This document shows positions 1 through 8,602 of a DNA stretch of 64,000 nt, piece by piece; the first letter of the stretch is position 1; each line of letters starts with the position of its first letter. Source of the DNA: Natronorubrum halophilum (GTDB lineage: Archaea > Halobacteriota > Halobacteria > Halobacteriales > Natrialbaceae); NCBI RefSeq assembly GCF_003670115.1, contig NZ_QQTY01000003.1, forward strand, positions 310,001 to 374,000, in the 5' to 3' direction. Below the pieces are notes generated by a model. The model saw nothing but the letters and a program-made list of their open reading frames with translations, was not told the origin of the DNA and made no database searches. A program made the position numbers and the translations under genes.

Positions 1-213
1 GGCCCACTGCGGTTCCATCGGCACCGGCAGCATCCGCGCGATGTACTCACGGTCCCGTTCGGTGCTGAAGTACGGGTCGATGAAGATCGTCGTTTCGCTC
101 GTCCTGATCGCCCAGCCGGTCACGCCGAGGAACCACAGGGAGACACCCTCGACCGGCGACCCGTAGAGCTCCTCGCGGGCCCACCACTCGCCCCAGTCGC
201 TGTTGATCGTCAT
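1..213 (-). CDS. Partial metallo-beta-lactamase-fold protein (N-terminal 71 aa)
   Basis: This reading frame starts at an ATG on the minus strand (211-213) and is still open at the left edge of the window, so only the N-terminus is visible. The visible protein has a first strand reading FLGVTGWAI and a second reading FIDPYFS. That is the usual opening of UlaG-like (L-ascorbate-6-phosphate lactonase-type) metallo-beta-lactamase hydrolases. The HxHxDH metal motif would lie beyond the window. A TATA-like AGATTATCGG sits near 222-231. Its position beside sugar genes fits a lactonase, but the substrate cannot be told. Confidence 0.7.
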   Translation of the reverse strand, partial: MTINSDWGEWWAREELYGSPVEGVSLWFLGVTGWAIRTSETTIFIDPYFSTERDREYIARMLPVPMEPQWA

Positions 214-800
214 CGACTCACCCGATAATCTGTACTGTAGGCCTCACTGTTGCGATCCATGCGAAACCGTTCCGCTCGGCGGTGCGTAAACCTTTCGGCG
301 TGATTCCGCGTCGCGGGTACGGACCTGCTTCGCAGTAGTTTGTGATACCCTTTCGTTATTCCGGCCGGAGTCTGGACCCGAGTCTCTTCGATTTCGGTAC
401 GTGCATGTGCCAACCTTTTGCTCTGCGCTTCTTCGCTTCGGTCGGGCGCTCGGCAAAACGGTGACGAAAAGCACTCCTACCTCTCCTCCGGGTCGGTCGT
501 TGGCCGGTCCGCTCGTTCCCTTTGGTCGCTCACGGTGAGTGCACATTTCCCCGCCTCTCCTATCCGGAGGTTTCGCGCTCAAAACCGAATATGAAACCAC
601 AGTCGCTTCGATAACGTGGTATTTAAGGGGAGTTCCCCCATCGGGAACGATTCATATATGCCACGTGACATCACTCTATCCAACGTGTCATAGGAGGATC
701 GGATACCCCGGCTGGCCCAGATCTTTTAGGATAGTTTGGTCAGTTGTCTCGGTATGGCGATTGCTCATATCTTTGAATACGCTCTGTCACCACCAATCAT
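214..800. other. Intergenic stretch without a supportable gene
   Basis: I find no convincing coding region here. Open frames on both strands have arginine- and serine-rich translations typical of out-of-frame haloarchaeal DNA. A short inverted repeat (GTTCCC, 5 nt, GGGAAC) lies at 632-648, and AT-rich TATA-like stretches lie near 620 and 650-658. These may be leftover promoter parts for the broken gene to the right. Confidence 0.5.
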
Positions 801-978
801 GCTGCATCAGGACAATCAAGCCGCATCAAGATTGCCAGTTCCACGGTGGCTACCGCCACCTGCTCAAACGCGACGCCGTCCTCGTTGTCGTCGAGACTGG
901 CGACGACACTCGCGGTGTCGCCATCACTGGCGCGAGCAGTTCGGCCATGACGGAATATTTCGAAGGCGATTCACAGGC
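800..978 (+). pseudogene. Remnant of an enolase-superfamily (mandelate racemase-like) N-terminus
   Basis: Around 860-975 a plus-strand frame reads YRHLLKRDAVLVVVETGDD and then TRGVAITGASSSAMTEY, which resembles the N-terminal capping domain of mandelate racemase/muconate-lactonizing enzymes. The stretch before it (SSRIKIASSTV) is in another frame, so there is at least one frameshift. The similarity ends abruptly near 978, where a minus-strand aldolase fragment begins. No start and no barrel domain are present, so it is non-functional. The family assignment is tentative because it rests on about 45 residues. Confidence 0.35.
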
Positions 979-1230
979 GAGGACACAGGCGTCGTCTGGG
1001 AGAGATTCGACGACTGTCTTGGCGGAGTCTATCCGTTCCTGCTGGGACAGTGAATGATATTCGCTGATGTTAGCCGTCGTGAGAAACGTCTGGATCCCTT
1101 CGTCGTAAAGGTCGTGAGCGTTCTCCGCGAGTTCACTGTGATTAATTTCACGACTTTTGTCAAATGGTGTGAGGAGTCCGACGGCGACACCCTGCAGGTG
1201 TTCCTGAACCCGGTTGGCTAGCAGCGACAT
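978..1230 (-). pseudogene. Truncated DapA/KDG-aldolase-family gene (N-terminal third only)
   Basis: The first ~83 residues (GVAVGLLTPFDKSREINHSE, then ELAENAHDLYDEGIQTFLTT and further) align closely with the intact DapA-family lyase at 14934-15872. The shared segment runs to ACVLA. After that the frame enters unrelated sequence and the catalytic Tyr and Schiff-base Lys are absent. The open frame continues to 850 only by chance. This is a recent deletion product: it kept a plausible start but lost about three quarters of the gene. Confidence 0.75.
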
Positions 1231-1659
1231 GGATTTAGAATTCGGCGCGGGCGAGATAAATCCATCACTCGTTCGAGAAACTGATTACAGGCGACGCAAC
1301 GACGAGCTGGATTCCCTGTTGACGAATCGTCGCTTCCCGCTCAGACGTGATCTTCTCGATCCGTTCCGGCCCGGTATCGCCCTGCGGCCGACGAGCAGGC
1401 GTTGGAACGCGGCAACCTCAGGGGACGCCCGGGTTGATAGCCGATATACGCATTTAGCACCTCACCAGACGGAACGTTCTCAACTCGATGCCACTCGTAT
1501 TAGATAGGCGCCCGAACCCACTCCACTATACCTCTCGCAGATACTCCGGTCCGAATGAGAGCCGCTGACTCTATCAGGCTGCCAGTGTCTTCATTCAAGC
1601 CGGTTCGGCTGAGTAGGTCGTCGGAAAAGAATAAGTACCGCCGTTTCTACCATACTCGT

Positions 1660-3147
1660 ATGCGTTCCAAGCAATTGCCTCATCGTGAGGAGACCGAAGA
1701 GAAAGCGTTGCCGTCACTGCCGGAAGACGAAATCAAGATCACGTACATCGGCGGCGGAGCCCGCGAGTGGCCGCCGAAACTGTTCCGCGACCTCGCGCTC
1801 TGTTCGGACATCGAGGGCGAAGTCGCGCTGTTCGACCTAGATTATGAGAGCGCCCAGCTGAACGCCGAATTCGGCAACTGGGTCCAGGAGCAGGACGGAG
1901 CGGTCGGTGACTGGACATACACGGCGGTCGAAGACCGGGCGGAGGCGCTCGAAGGCACCGACTTCGTCATCCTATCCACGCAGTTCAACCCGGCCGAGAC
2001 CTTCGTTCACGACCTCGATATTCCACGTGAATACGGCATTTACGGGGCCGTTGGAGCGACCATCGGTCCAAGCGGCATGATGCGAATGATGCGGACGGTA
2101 CCGGTGTACCGCGAGTTCGGGAACGCGATTCAGGAGCATTGCCCGGACGCGTGGGTGCTGAACTACACCAATCCGCTGACGGTGGCGACTCGAGCGCTGC
2201 ACGAGGCGTTCCCAGACATCAAGGCGATCGGTCTCTGTCATGAGGTGTTCCACGCCCAGGATATGCTCGCTGACCTCGTCGCTAAATACTACGACGTGGA
2301 ACGCCCCGATAGGGACGAAATCGATATCAACGTCAAGGGGATCAACCACTACACCTGGGTAGACGAGGCGCGCTGGCGAGGCATCGATCTTCTGACCATC
2401 GTCGACCATCACATCGGGCAGGGTGATGGACTACGGGAGTACACAGTCGAAGAGATGGCCGATGAGGACCCGTTCGTCGACAACAACCAGGTCACGTTCG
2501 AACTGTACCGTCGGTTCGGGATTCTCCCTGCCGCGGGGGACCGCCACCTCGTTGAATACGGGACATGGTTCATCCAGGGCGACATGCCTGAGGACCTCAA
2601 CCGCTGGGGTGTCAAGCGCACCACCAGCGACTACCGGGCGAAACATTGGAACCCCTCCGAGTCGGAGCAGACGACGGACGTGACGGCCTGGATGGAGGGC
2701 GAGACTAAATTTGAGCTGGCCCCCTCCGGCGAAATCGCCGTCGACCTGATGCGGACCCTCACGGTCGGCGACAGCATGAAAACTCACGTCAATCTTCCGA
2801 ATACGGGTCAGATCACGGGTCTCCCCGAGGGGGCCGTCGTCGAGACGAACGCCCTGATTACGCCGGGCAGCATCAAGCCGATCAACGCCGGACCGCTCCC
2901 TCGACAGGTCCGAAACCAGATCCAGACTCACGTGAACAATCACGAGACGATGATTGAGGCGGCGTTCGCGGGCGACATCGACCTCGCGTTCCGGGCGTTC
3001 CTCAACGACCCGCAGGTCAAGACGCTCCAGACTGAGACCGCCCGGGAGATGTTCGCCGAGCTGGTGGCCACTGAGGAGGAGTACTTACAGGACTGGAACC
3101 TCGAGAAGTCGGAGGTACTGGCGGAGTCCGAGGCGTTCGACAACTAA
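1660..3147 (+). CDS. GH4 family glycosidase (NAD- and metal-dependent), copy 1
   Basis: The 495-aa product is a family 4 glycoside hydrolase. These enzymes bind NAD+ and a divalent metal and cleave glycosides by a redox-assisted elimination. The NAD-binding glycine cluster GGG is at about residues 31-33, NYTNP is near 168, and the metal-site motif CHEVFH begins at Cys193. Published signature rules link CHE(V) to alpha-glucosidase-type members, as opposed to CHS for alpha-galactosidases and CHG for alpha-glucuronidases, so an alpha-glucosidase-like role is inferred. I chose the ATG at 1660 rather than an upstream one at 1555 because ATAAGTAC at 1631-1638 is a TATA-like box about 29 bp upstream. 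A paralog lies at 4653-6107. Confidence 0.88.
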   Translation: MRSKQLPHREETEEKALPSLPEDEIKITYIGGGAREWPPKLFRDLALCSDIEGEVALFDLDYESAQLNAEFGNWVQEQDGAVGDWTYTAVEDRAEALEGTDFVILSTQFNPAETFVHDLDIPREYGIYGAVGATIGPSGMMRMMRTVPVYREFGNAIQEHCPDAWVLNYTNPLTVATRALHEAFPDIKAIGLCHEVFHAQDMLADLVAKYYDVERPDRDEIDINVKGINHYTWVDEARWRGIDLLTIVDHHIGQGDGLREYTVEEMADEDPFVDNNQVTFELYRRFGILPAAGDRHLVEYGTWFIQGDMPEDLNRWGVKRTTSDYRAKHWNPSESEQTTDVTAWMEGETKFELAPSGEIAVDLMRTLTVGDSMKTHVNLPNTGQITGLPEGAVVETNALITPGSIKPINAGPLPRQVRNQIQTHVNNHETMIEAAFAGDIDLAFRAFLNDPQVKTLQTETAREMFAELVATEEEYLQDWNLEKSEVLAESEAFDN

Positions 3148-3199
3148 TTGCCGGTCGGTCCGGTTCCAAAACAGCGCTTTTCTCATTCCAGACTGGGAG

Positions 3200-3778
3200 C
3201 GACTCCCGGCAGGAGCCGCACGAAACACCCGTTACCCGAAGCGGAGCCGTCCGAAATACTCCGGGAATGGTAATCCGGTTCCAGCGTCGGCATCGGGTTC
3301 CACGTTGCTTTCGTCGATTCGCGCTCTATCCCACTTCGATAAGCGTTCCCACGCCTCGTTGTGCCGGCTTTAGGGCCGATATCGACCTCAGTGAATTGCC
3401 GGAGGACGGAAAACGGAATCTCGGTAGCGACCCACCACTCCTCGTCCGACGAACTCGGCTCGCGCACTGGACTGTCAACCGATGACGCGACCCAGATCTG
3501 ATCAGCGAGTTCGCGTGCGATCAGATCCCAACTGAGGTCACGCTCCTACCATCCGTCTCGCTGCCAGCCGAGTTTGAACTGGCCACAGCAGTTCACTTCA
3601 AAGTTGAAGCATCGGGTGTCGGCGTCCGGGTTGGGGTCGACGAACAGTTCGACCGAGCTGTCCTGAAAGGTAGGTCTGTTCAGTTCGGCGACCTCGGCCG
3701 AGATGTTCTGATCTTCGACGTGAAACTGACCGTAGAGCGAGTTGTCGTCGTACAAGAACCGGGCGGCCGTCAGCGGCG
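3200..3778 (-). pseudogene. Frameshifted CBM9-like carbohydrate-binding protein remnant
   Basis: Minus-strand pieces read LYDDNSLYGQFHVEDQNI, VELFVDPNPDADTR and FNFEVNCCGQFKLGWQ, then, after a frame change near 3545, ERDLSWDLIARELADQIW and EEWWVATEIPFSVL. After a second shift near 3270 comes PEYFGRLRFG. Together these give the order of a CBM9-like sugar-binding domain protein of about 200 aa. At least two single-base frameshifts and a missing N-terminus make it a pseudogene. The 5' end is joined to the broken epimerase upstream near 3778. Confidence 0.7.
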
Positions 3779-4450
3779 ATGACGAAGGATTTGTGGCCGG
3801 ACAGCTCTGTTTTTAGCGTCCGTTCGATCACGGATGCCACGTCCCGGCCATCGACGTATGACCAGAAGTTCCCGACGCCGGCTTCGAGGGAGTATCGATT
3901 GTCGAGGACGGTGTAGTTCCCTGGGTACTAGACGTTCGAGATTCTGAGGGACGCGACCGGGATGTCGTACTGACTCGTGACGATTTCGGCGATGTCTTCA
4001 TTGACCAGCTTTGACGATCCGTACGGGTCTTCCGGACGGAGAGGATGCGCTTCGTCGACGAGGAGGTAATCCGGAAGTGTCGGCTCGCGTGCGAACGGAA
4101 GCCGTATGCGCTCTCGTTTGAAGCCCACGTTACCGGAACTGATGATTCGCCGGCGGCGACGAGGACGTTGTGACGTTGTTCTCGAACACATGTGTTCCGC
4201 TATATACCTCCGGATTGGGAATGACGCCTAGGTGGACGATGGCATCAGGGGAAACACTCTTGACGATTTCCCAGACCGAACCCTGGTCGGTCAGATCGCA
4301 TGCCCGGAGCTGGATGTCTTCCCGGATGTCCGTGTCAAACGCGGGATGTTTCCTATCGACTCCTATTACATTGTAGTCCGCGCTCGCCAGGTGATTGGCC
4401 GTCCAACGACCGAACCGCCCAAGGCTGCCAGTGACTAGTACTGTCTCCAT
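3778..4450 (-). pseudogene. Broken NAD-dependent sugar epimerase/dehydrogenase (extended SDR)
   Basis: Starting at METVLVTGSLGRFGRW (ATG at 4448-4450), the minus strand encodes an extended short-chain dehydrogenase of the uronate dehydrogenase/UDP-sugar epimerase type. The glycine-rich NAD motif and the YGSSK active-site motif are visible. The gene is broken by a frame change near 4150, by an in-frame TAG at 3928-3930 (before YPGNYTVLDN), and by loss of the C-terminus near 3778, where CBM9-like sequence begins. A TATA-like TTTATC lies about 34 bp upstream of the start. It was probably part of the sugar-acid pathway served by its neighbours. Confidence 0.75.
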
Positions 4451-4652
4451 GTGGCGTATCACATGTCCCATCAAGTTCAAACCAGATAAAATCTATGCGA
4501 GATGTCAGACTGGTATGGGGCCTCGAAACCGGCGTTCCGGTCGGAGCCGCCTTGTTCCAACGCTTCTGTTCGTCCGTCCCTCCGCGTACGACGGGTTCTG
4601 ATCGTCTTGTGGCGCCGTCAGCGAAACGTAGTTTCGTGTTGCTCGCCGCGCC

Positions 4653-6107
4653 TCAATCAAGTACTGCCGGCTCGTCGAGGTCCCAGTAGTCCTCGAGGTA
4701 CGGGCGGACCGCGTCGACAAGTTCTCGGAACATCGACTTCGCATCGTCTATGGAGACGGTGACGAGTGGATCGTTGAGGAACGCCCGGAACGCGAGGTCG
4801 ACGTCGCCCGCGAACGCCGCCTCAACCATCGTCTCTTGGTTCTGCACGTGCGGGAACGTCATGTTTCGAACCTGGTCCGGCAGATCGACGGCCGTGAGCG
4901 GCCTCACACTCCCCTGCGAGAACAGCGCGTTCGTCTCGACGACGGCGCCCTCTGGGAGGCTCGGGATCTGTCCGACGTTGGGGAGGTTCACGTTGGTCTT
5001 GAGATCTTCGACGCCCACCAGCGCGCGCATCATGTCGACCCCCTCCTCGCCCGACTCGGAGAACTTGAACTCCTCTTCGCCGTTCATCGGGTCGTGGAAC
5101 TTTGAGAGCGCCTCCTCTTGCCGTTCGACACGGTACTCGCTCGGGGTGAGGCGAATCCCCCAGGACTGGACCTCTGCCGGTTCGCCAACCGAGAGGAACC
5201 ATGGAACGAACTCGGCAAGATGTCGGTCACCCGCCGCGGGCAATGTGCCGAACCGCTCGAAGAGTTCGTAGGTGACAAGCTGGTTGTCCACGAACCACGA
5301 CTCGTCGTCCAGCTCGCCCGGTTCGAAGGTGCGATCACGGATTTCCTCCTCGTGGTGTCGCTCGACCAGCGGATAGAGATCGCGGTCGTTCCACGACGCC
5401 TCGCCAATCCAGGTGAAGTGATTGATCCCCTTGACGTTCACGTCGATCTCCGTTCGCGGTGGTTGCTCGACGTCCAGGTACTCGGCGACGAGTTCGGCGA
5501 GGTGCTCTTGTGTGTGGAACACCTCGTGACAGCACCCAAAGGCGTTGATGTCCGGGAATTCCTCGTAGAGGGTCCGAACACAGATCGTCATAGGGTTAGT
5601 GTAGTTGAACACCCACGCGTCCGGACAGTGCTCACGGATTCCGGCAGCGATGTCCCGGTAGACCGGGATCGTCCGCATAGCTCTGACGACTCCGCCGGGC
5701 CCGACGGTGTCACCAACGGACTGATAGATACCGTACTCTGCTGGGATGTCGAGCTCGTGAGCCATCGTTTCGGCTGGCGGATCCTGCGTGGACAGGATGA
5801 CGAAGTCGGCGTCCTCGAGCGCCTCCGCCCGGTCTTCGACCGCCGTGTACGTCCAGTCTCCGACCGCACCGTCCTGCTCCTGGACCCAGTTACCGAACTT
5901 CTCGTTGCGCTTTGCGCTCTCGTAATCCAGGTCGTAGAGGAATACCTTCCCTGCAATGGCGGTACATTGGGCGAGGTCGTTTATGAGCGTGTGAGCCCAA
6001 CCGCGACTTCCGCCGCCGATATACCCGATTTTAACAGTTACAACTGAATTATTGCTCGAGTCGGTAGACCTAACAGTACCTACCTTATTTCCGATTTCGG
6101 TTTCCAT
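4653..6107 (-). CDS. GH4 family glycosidase (NAD- and metal-dependent), copy 2
   Basis: This 484-aa GH4 enzyme is a paralog of the one at 1660-3147. The two share an identical run around FGNWVQEQDGAVGDWTYTAV, the NYTNP motif and CHEVFH (Cys193 here too). The metal- and NAD-dependent mechanism is inferred from the family. I start it at the ATG at 6105-6107. The ATG at 6132-6134 falls next to a TATA-like ATAAATAAA (6136-6144), which would place transcription start just before 6107. The two GH4 genes converge on the pseudogene block between them. Their substrate preferences may differ, since residues around the substrate loops vary. Confidence 0.87.
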   Translation of the reverse strand: METEIGNKVGTVRSTDSSNNSVVTVKIGYIGGGSRGWAHTLINDLAQCTAIAGKVFLYDLDYESAKRNEKFGNWVQEQDGAVGDWTYTAVEDRAEALEDADFVILSTQDPPAETMAHELDIPAEYGIYQSVGDTVGPGGVVRAMRTIPVYRDIAAGIREHCPDAWVFNYTNPMTICVRTLYEEFPDINAFGCCHEVFHTQEHLAELVAEYLDVEQPPRTEIDVNVKGINHFTWIGEASWNDRDLYPLVERHHEEEIRDRTFEPGELDDESWFVDNQLVTYELFERFGTLPAAGDRHLAEFVPWFLSVGEPAEVQSWGIRLTPSEYRVERQEEALSKFHDPMNGEEEFKFSESGEEGVDMMRALVGVEDLKTNVNLPNVGQIPSLPEGAVVETNALFSQGSVRPLTAVDLPDQVRNMTFPHVQNQETMVEAAFAGDVDLAFRAFLNDPLVTVSIDDAKSMFRELVDAVRPYLEDYWDLDEPAVLD

Positions 6108-6208
6108 AGGACACAGCAATAGAGACTTGCTCATGATAAATAAACATCGCTCTTCGGAAGCAGATTGTTGGTCGGACAGAGCTGGCGCTGTGAAAACGTA
6201 GCGGGCAG

Positions 6209-6230
6209 GGGTGATGCTGACGCATCACCC
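6209..6230. repeat. Perfect 9-bp inverted repeat at IS remnant end
   Basis: GGGTGATGC and GCATCACCC face each other across a 4-nt loop, five bases before the transposase start. It probably belongs to the left end of the decayed insertion sequence. Confidence 0.6.
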
Positions 6231-6234
6231 GACT

Positions 6235-6724
6235 ATGTTCCCAGTTGAAGTGTTTCGCTCAGAGGCGAGCGTCGCGAACCTACTCCTGCAGGTTCGCTGG
6301 CGCGAGGACCCACAGTGCCCGCGCTGCCGGTCTGAGTCGGTGATCAAGTACGGCAGCTATCGAGAGTATTAGCGGTACCGCTGTAAGGACTGTGGACGCA
6401 CGTTCAACGCCAAGACCGGCACGATCTTCGCGCTAGGGTCTAACGCTATTTCTGATGGATCTCGCGCCTACGATCCGCTAGAGGACGACGAGAAATACCA
6501 GCGTGAAGCGGTCTTTCACGGAGACAGCGAGTACGTCGATGGAGATGCACACGTAAACACCTTCGAGAGCCACGCGTCGCGCCAGTGACACGTGGCTCTC
6601 GCCCCATCGAGGTATCTCGAAAGACAAACTAACGCCGTATCTCAGAGCGTTCCAACTTCGACGGTGAATCCTCCGAAAACCCGGTCGAGAAGCACTCGAA
6701 GAGATCGTTCAAATCGCCCTCTGA
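6235..6724 (+). pseudogene. IS1595-family transposase remnant
   Basis: The N-terminus (MFPVEVFRSEASVANLLLQV) leads into a zinc ribbon with CPRC and CKDC cysteine pairs, as in IS1595-family transposases. An in-frame TAG at 6370-6372 interrupts it. A large part of the catalytic domain is deleted near 6430-6445. The C-terminal part (GDSEYVDGDAHVNTFESHAS, then after a frameshift WLSPHRGISKDKLTPYLRAF) follows, with another stop before ILRKPG, and ends at TGA 6722-6724. It is inactive but shows that an element of this family once inserted between the GH4 gene and the thermosome gene. Confidence 0.8.
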
Positions 6725-6898
6725 TCCACCAACAATGTGCTTCACATGAGTGAGTAAACACTGTGTGGATTCGTACTGGGGAGTGCCTACTGTGTGCACG
6801 AGCAGTTCGCCACGTGCGCAGTCGAAATGTCTCCACGAGATCGAGATCGCCTGTTGGGTCCACTCAGCCATTGGGACGGAATCACTTCGGGCAATACA

Positions 6899-6906
6899 TT
6901 TATATC
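6899..6906 (+). promoter_or_regulatory. TATA box of the thermosome gene
   Basis: TTTATATC lies 30 bp upstream of the ATG at 6929, which is the spacing of a leaderless or very short-leader haloarchaeal transcript. It also argues against the longer frame starting at 6794. Confidence 0.6.
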
Positions 6907-6928
6907 AACTGTCTCTGAGAGAATACAT

Positions 6929-8482
6929 ATGAATCAAAGCACCATTACGAGTAAGGACCGATCTGACTTCGACGGGACTAGGCAGATTCAGCAACGGAAC
7001 GCCGCTGCCGCGCGTGCGGTCGGCGATATCGTTACGTCGACGCTCGGACCTAACGGGATGGAGAAGATGATCGTGAGTGACAACGGAGAGGTGACGATTA
7101 CCGGTGATGGATCGACTGTCGTCGAGCAGCTCGCATTCGAAAACCCGTTCGCGAGACTCATCGCGGCGGTTAGCGAGGATCAGCAAGCGGCAGTCAGTGA
7201 CGGAACGACGACAGCTATCGCGATCACGACCGAGTTGTTGACGAGCGTCGAGACGCTCCTCGAGCAGGGAATCCATCCGACGAATGTCGTCGGCGGATTC
7301 CGAAAAGGGAACAAGGTCGCACAGGAAGCGATTGACGAGTTGTCACACCGGCTGGACCCAAACGACGGACAGATGCTTCGACAAGCAGTCGCCAGTCACC
7401 TCACCGGTGTCGTCTTCGGCAACCAACGGACGGACCTTGCGGATCTCATCGCTACCGCCGCCGAAGCCGTCGTCAAGGAAGCAGAGGCTGAACACGCCGA
7501 CCGCATAGCTATCGATACGAGACCGGGTCAATGGATCGACGATTTCGAACTCCTCTCGGGATCGATCATCGAAAAAACTCCGATGCGGCCGAGTATGCCG
7601 ACCGATCTTGAGTGCGCCGACGTCCTGCTGGTAGACGAACCGCTTGAGGTCGGAGAGATTGAACACGATTCCAACGTTACGGTCGACACGCCGGATGAGT
7701 ACAACGAGTATCTTGACTGGGAGGAGCGGGCACAGCGGGGGCAAGTCGACCAGATCCTGGCGGCCGGCGCCGACGTCGTATTCTGTCAGAAGCGAGTCGA
7801 CGATAGAATCGCCAATCTGCTGTCCGAGGAGGGGGTACTGGTGACTCAGTTCACCGTCAAGCCTGACCTGGAGTTCCTCTCGAAACTACTCGATATCCGG
7901 ATTGTCGGCGATCTCGCGGACCTCGGCGCGACGGATCTCGGGCAGGCAAGCATTCGCCGGGACGACGATGCGGGGTTGTTCTACGTTGAAAAGACTGATG
8001 CGACGGCGAAAACCCTGGTTCTCCGCGGTTCCACGGAGAGCGTCGCTAAGACGCTCGAAAACAATGTCGAGGAGGCAGTGGATCTCGCGATACAACTCGT
8101 CGTTGAGGGGCGCGTCGTCTCTGGCGCCGGAGCGACGGAGATCGAAATTGCCCGTCGTGTCCGCGATGAAGCTACGCTGAACGACAGTCGGGAACAGATC
8201 GCCATGGAGGCCTTCGCCGACGCGCTCGAGCGAGTGCCGGAAGTGCTCGCCCGGAACGCAGGCTTCGATCCTATCGATACAATAACTGATCTCCGTGCGG
8301 CCCACGCAAATGGAGAGACGTCGGCGGGGATCGACGTGACCCATGGCGGAACTCTTGATGCGCTCGAAGCGGGCATCGTCGACGTACCGGCGATCAAGTC
8401 CGAAGCGATCACGAGCGCAACTGAAGCAGCGAACGTTGTCGTCAGCATTGACGACATCCTTCCGGCGAGGGAACTCGCCTAG
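6929..8482 (+). CDS. Divergent thermosome (group II chaperonin) subunit
   Basis: The 517-aa product has the group II chaperonin layout: an N-terminal equatorial half with LGPNGMEKM near residue 38, the nucleotide motif SDGTTT with the catalytic Asp at 91, an apical domain, and a C-terminal equatorial half with GAGATEIEIAR and ATEAANVVVSIDDIL. It is shorter than main thermosome subunits (about 550 aa). It lacks the Gly/Met-rich tail, and GDGTT is altered to SDGTT. It is therefore a paralog rather than a main subunit. It would fold proteins in the cytoplasm by ATP-driven cycling, alone or mixed with other subunits. Its place in a sugar-transport cluster hints at a dedicated client, which is inference. 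Confidence 0.88.
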   Translation: MNQSTITSKDRSDFDGTRQIQQRNAAAARAVGDIVTSTLGPNGMEKMIVSDNGEVTITGDGSTVVEQLAFENPFARLIAAVSEDQQAAVSDGTTTAIAITTELLTSVETLLEQGIHPTNVVGGFRKGNKVAQEAIDELSHRLDPNDGQMLRQAVASHLTGVVFGNQRTDLADLIATAAEAVVKEAEAEHADRIAIDTRPGQWIDDFELLSGSIIEKTPMRPSMPTDLECADVLLVDEPLEVGEIEHDSNVTVDTPDEYNEYLDWEERAQRGQVDQILAAGADVVFCQKRVDDRIANLLSEEGVLVTQFTVKPDLEFLSKLLDIRIVGDLADLGATDLGQASIRRDDDAGLFYVEKTDATAKTLVLRGSTESVAKTLENNVEEAVDLAIQLVVEGRVVSGAGATEIEIARRVRDEATLNDSREQIAMEAFADALERVPEVLARNAGFDPIDTITDLRAAHANGETSAGIDVTHGGTLDALEAGIVDVPAIKSEAITSATEAANVVVSIDDILPARELA

Positions 8483-8602
8483 CGACGCTCCACCGCTCAT
8501 TTCAGTCACACCTCGCGTAAGCGCTATCAGCGGTGCTCGCGGGCGGGCGCCCCCTCGTAGAAGATCAGACCAGTCGTCGATGCATGTCCCCGATAATCCG
8601 TC

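Noticed and set aside
539-1057. 172-aa frame read as one gene
   Set aside because: Only a short internal part looks like a protein family; the rest is non-coding and an aldolase fragment on the other strand. Treated as a remnant.
5118-6047. 309-aa open frame antisense to GH4 copy 2
   Set aside because: It is the complement of a conserved enzyme without motifs of its own.
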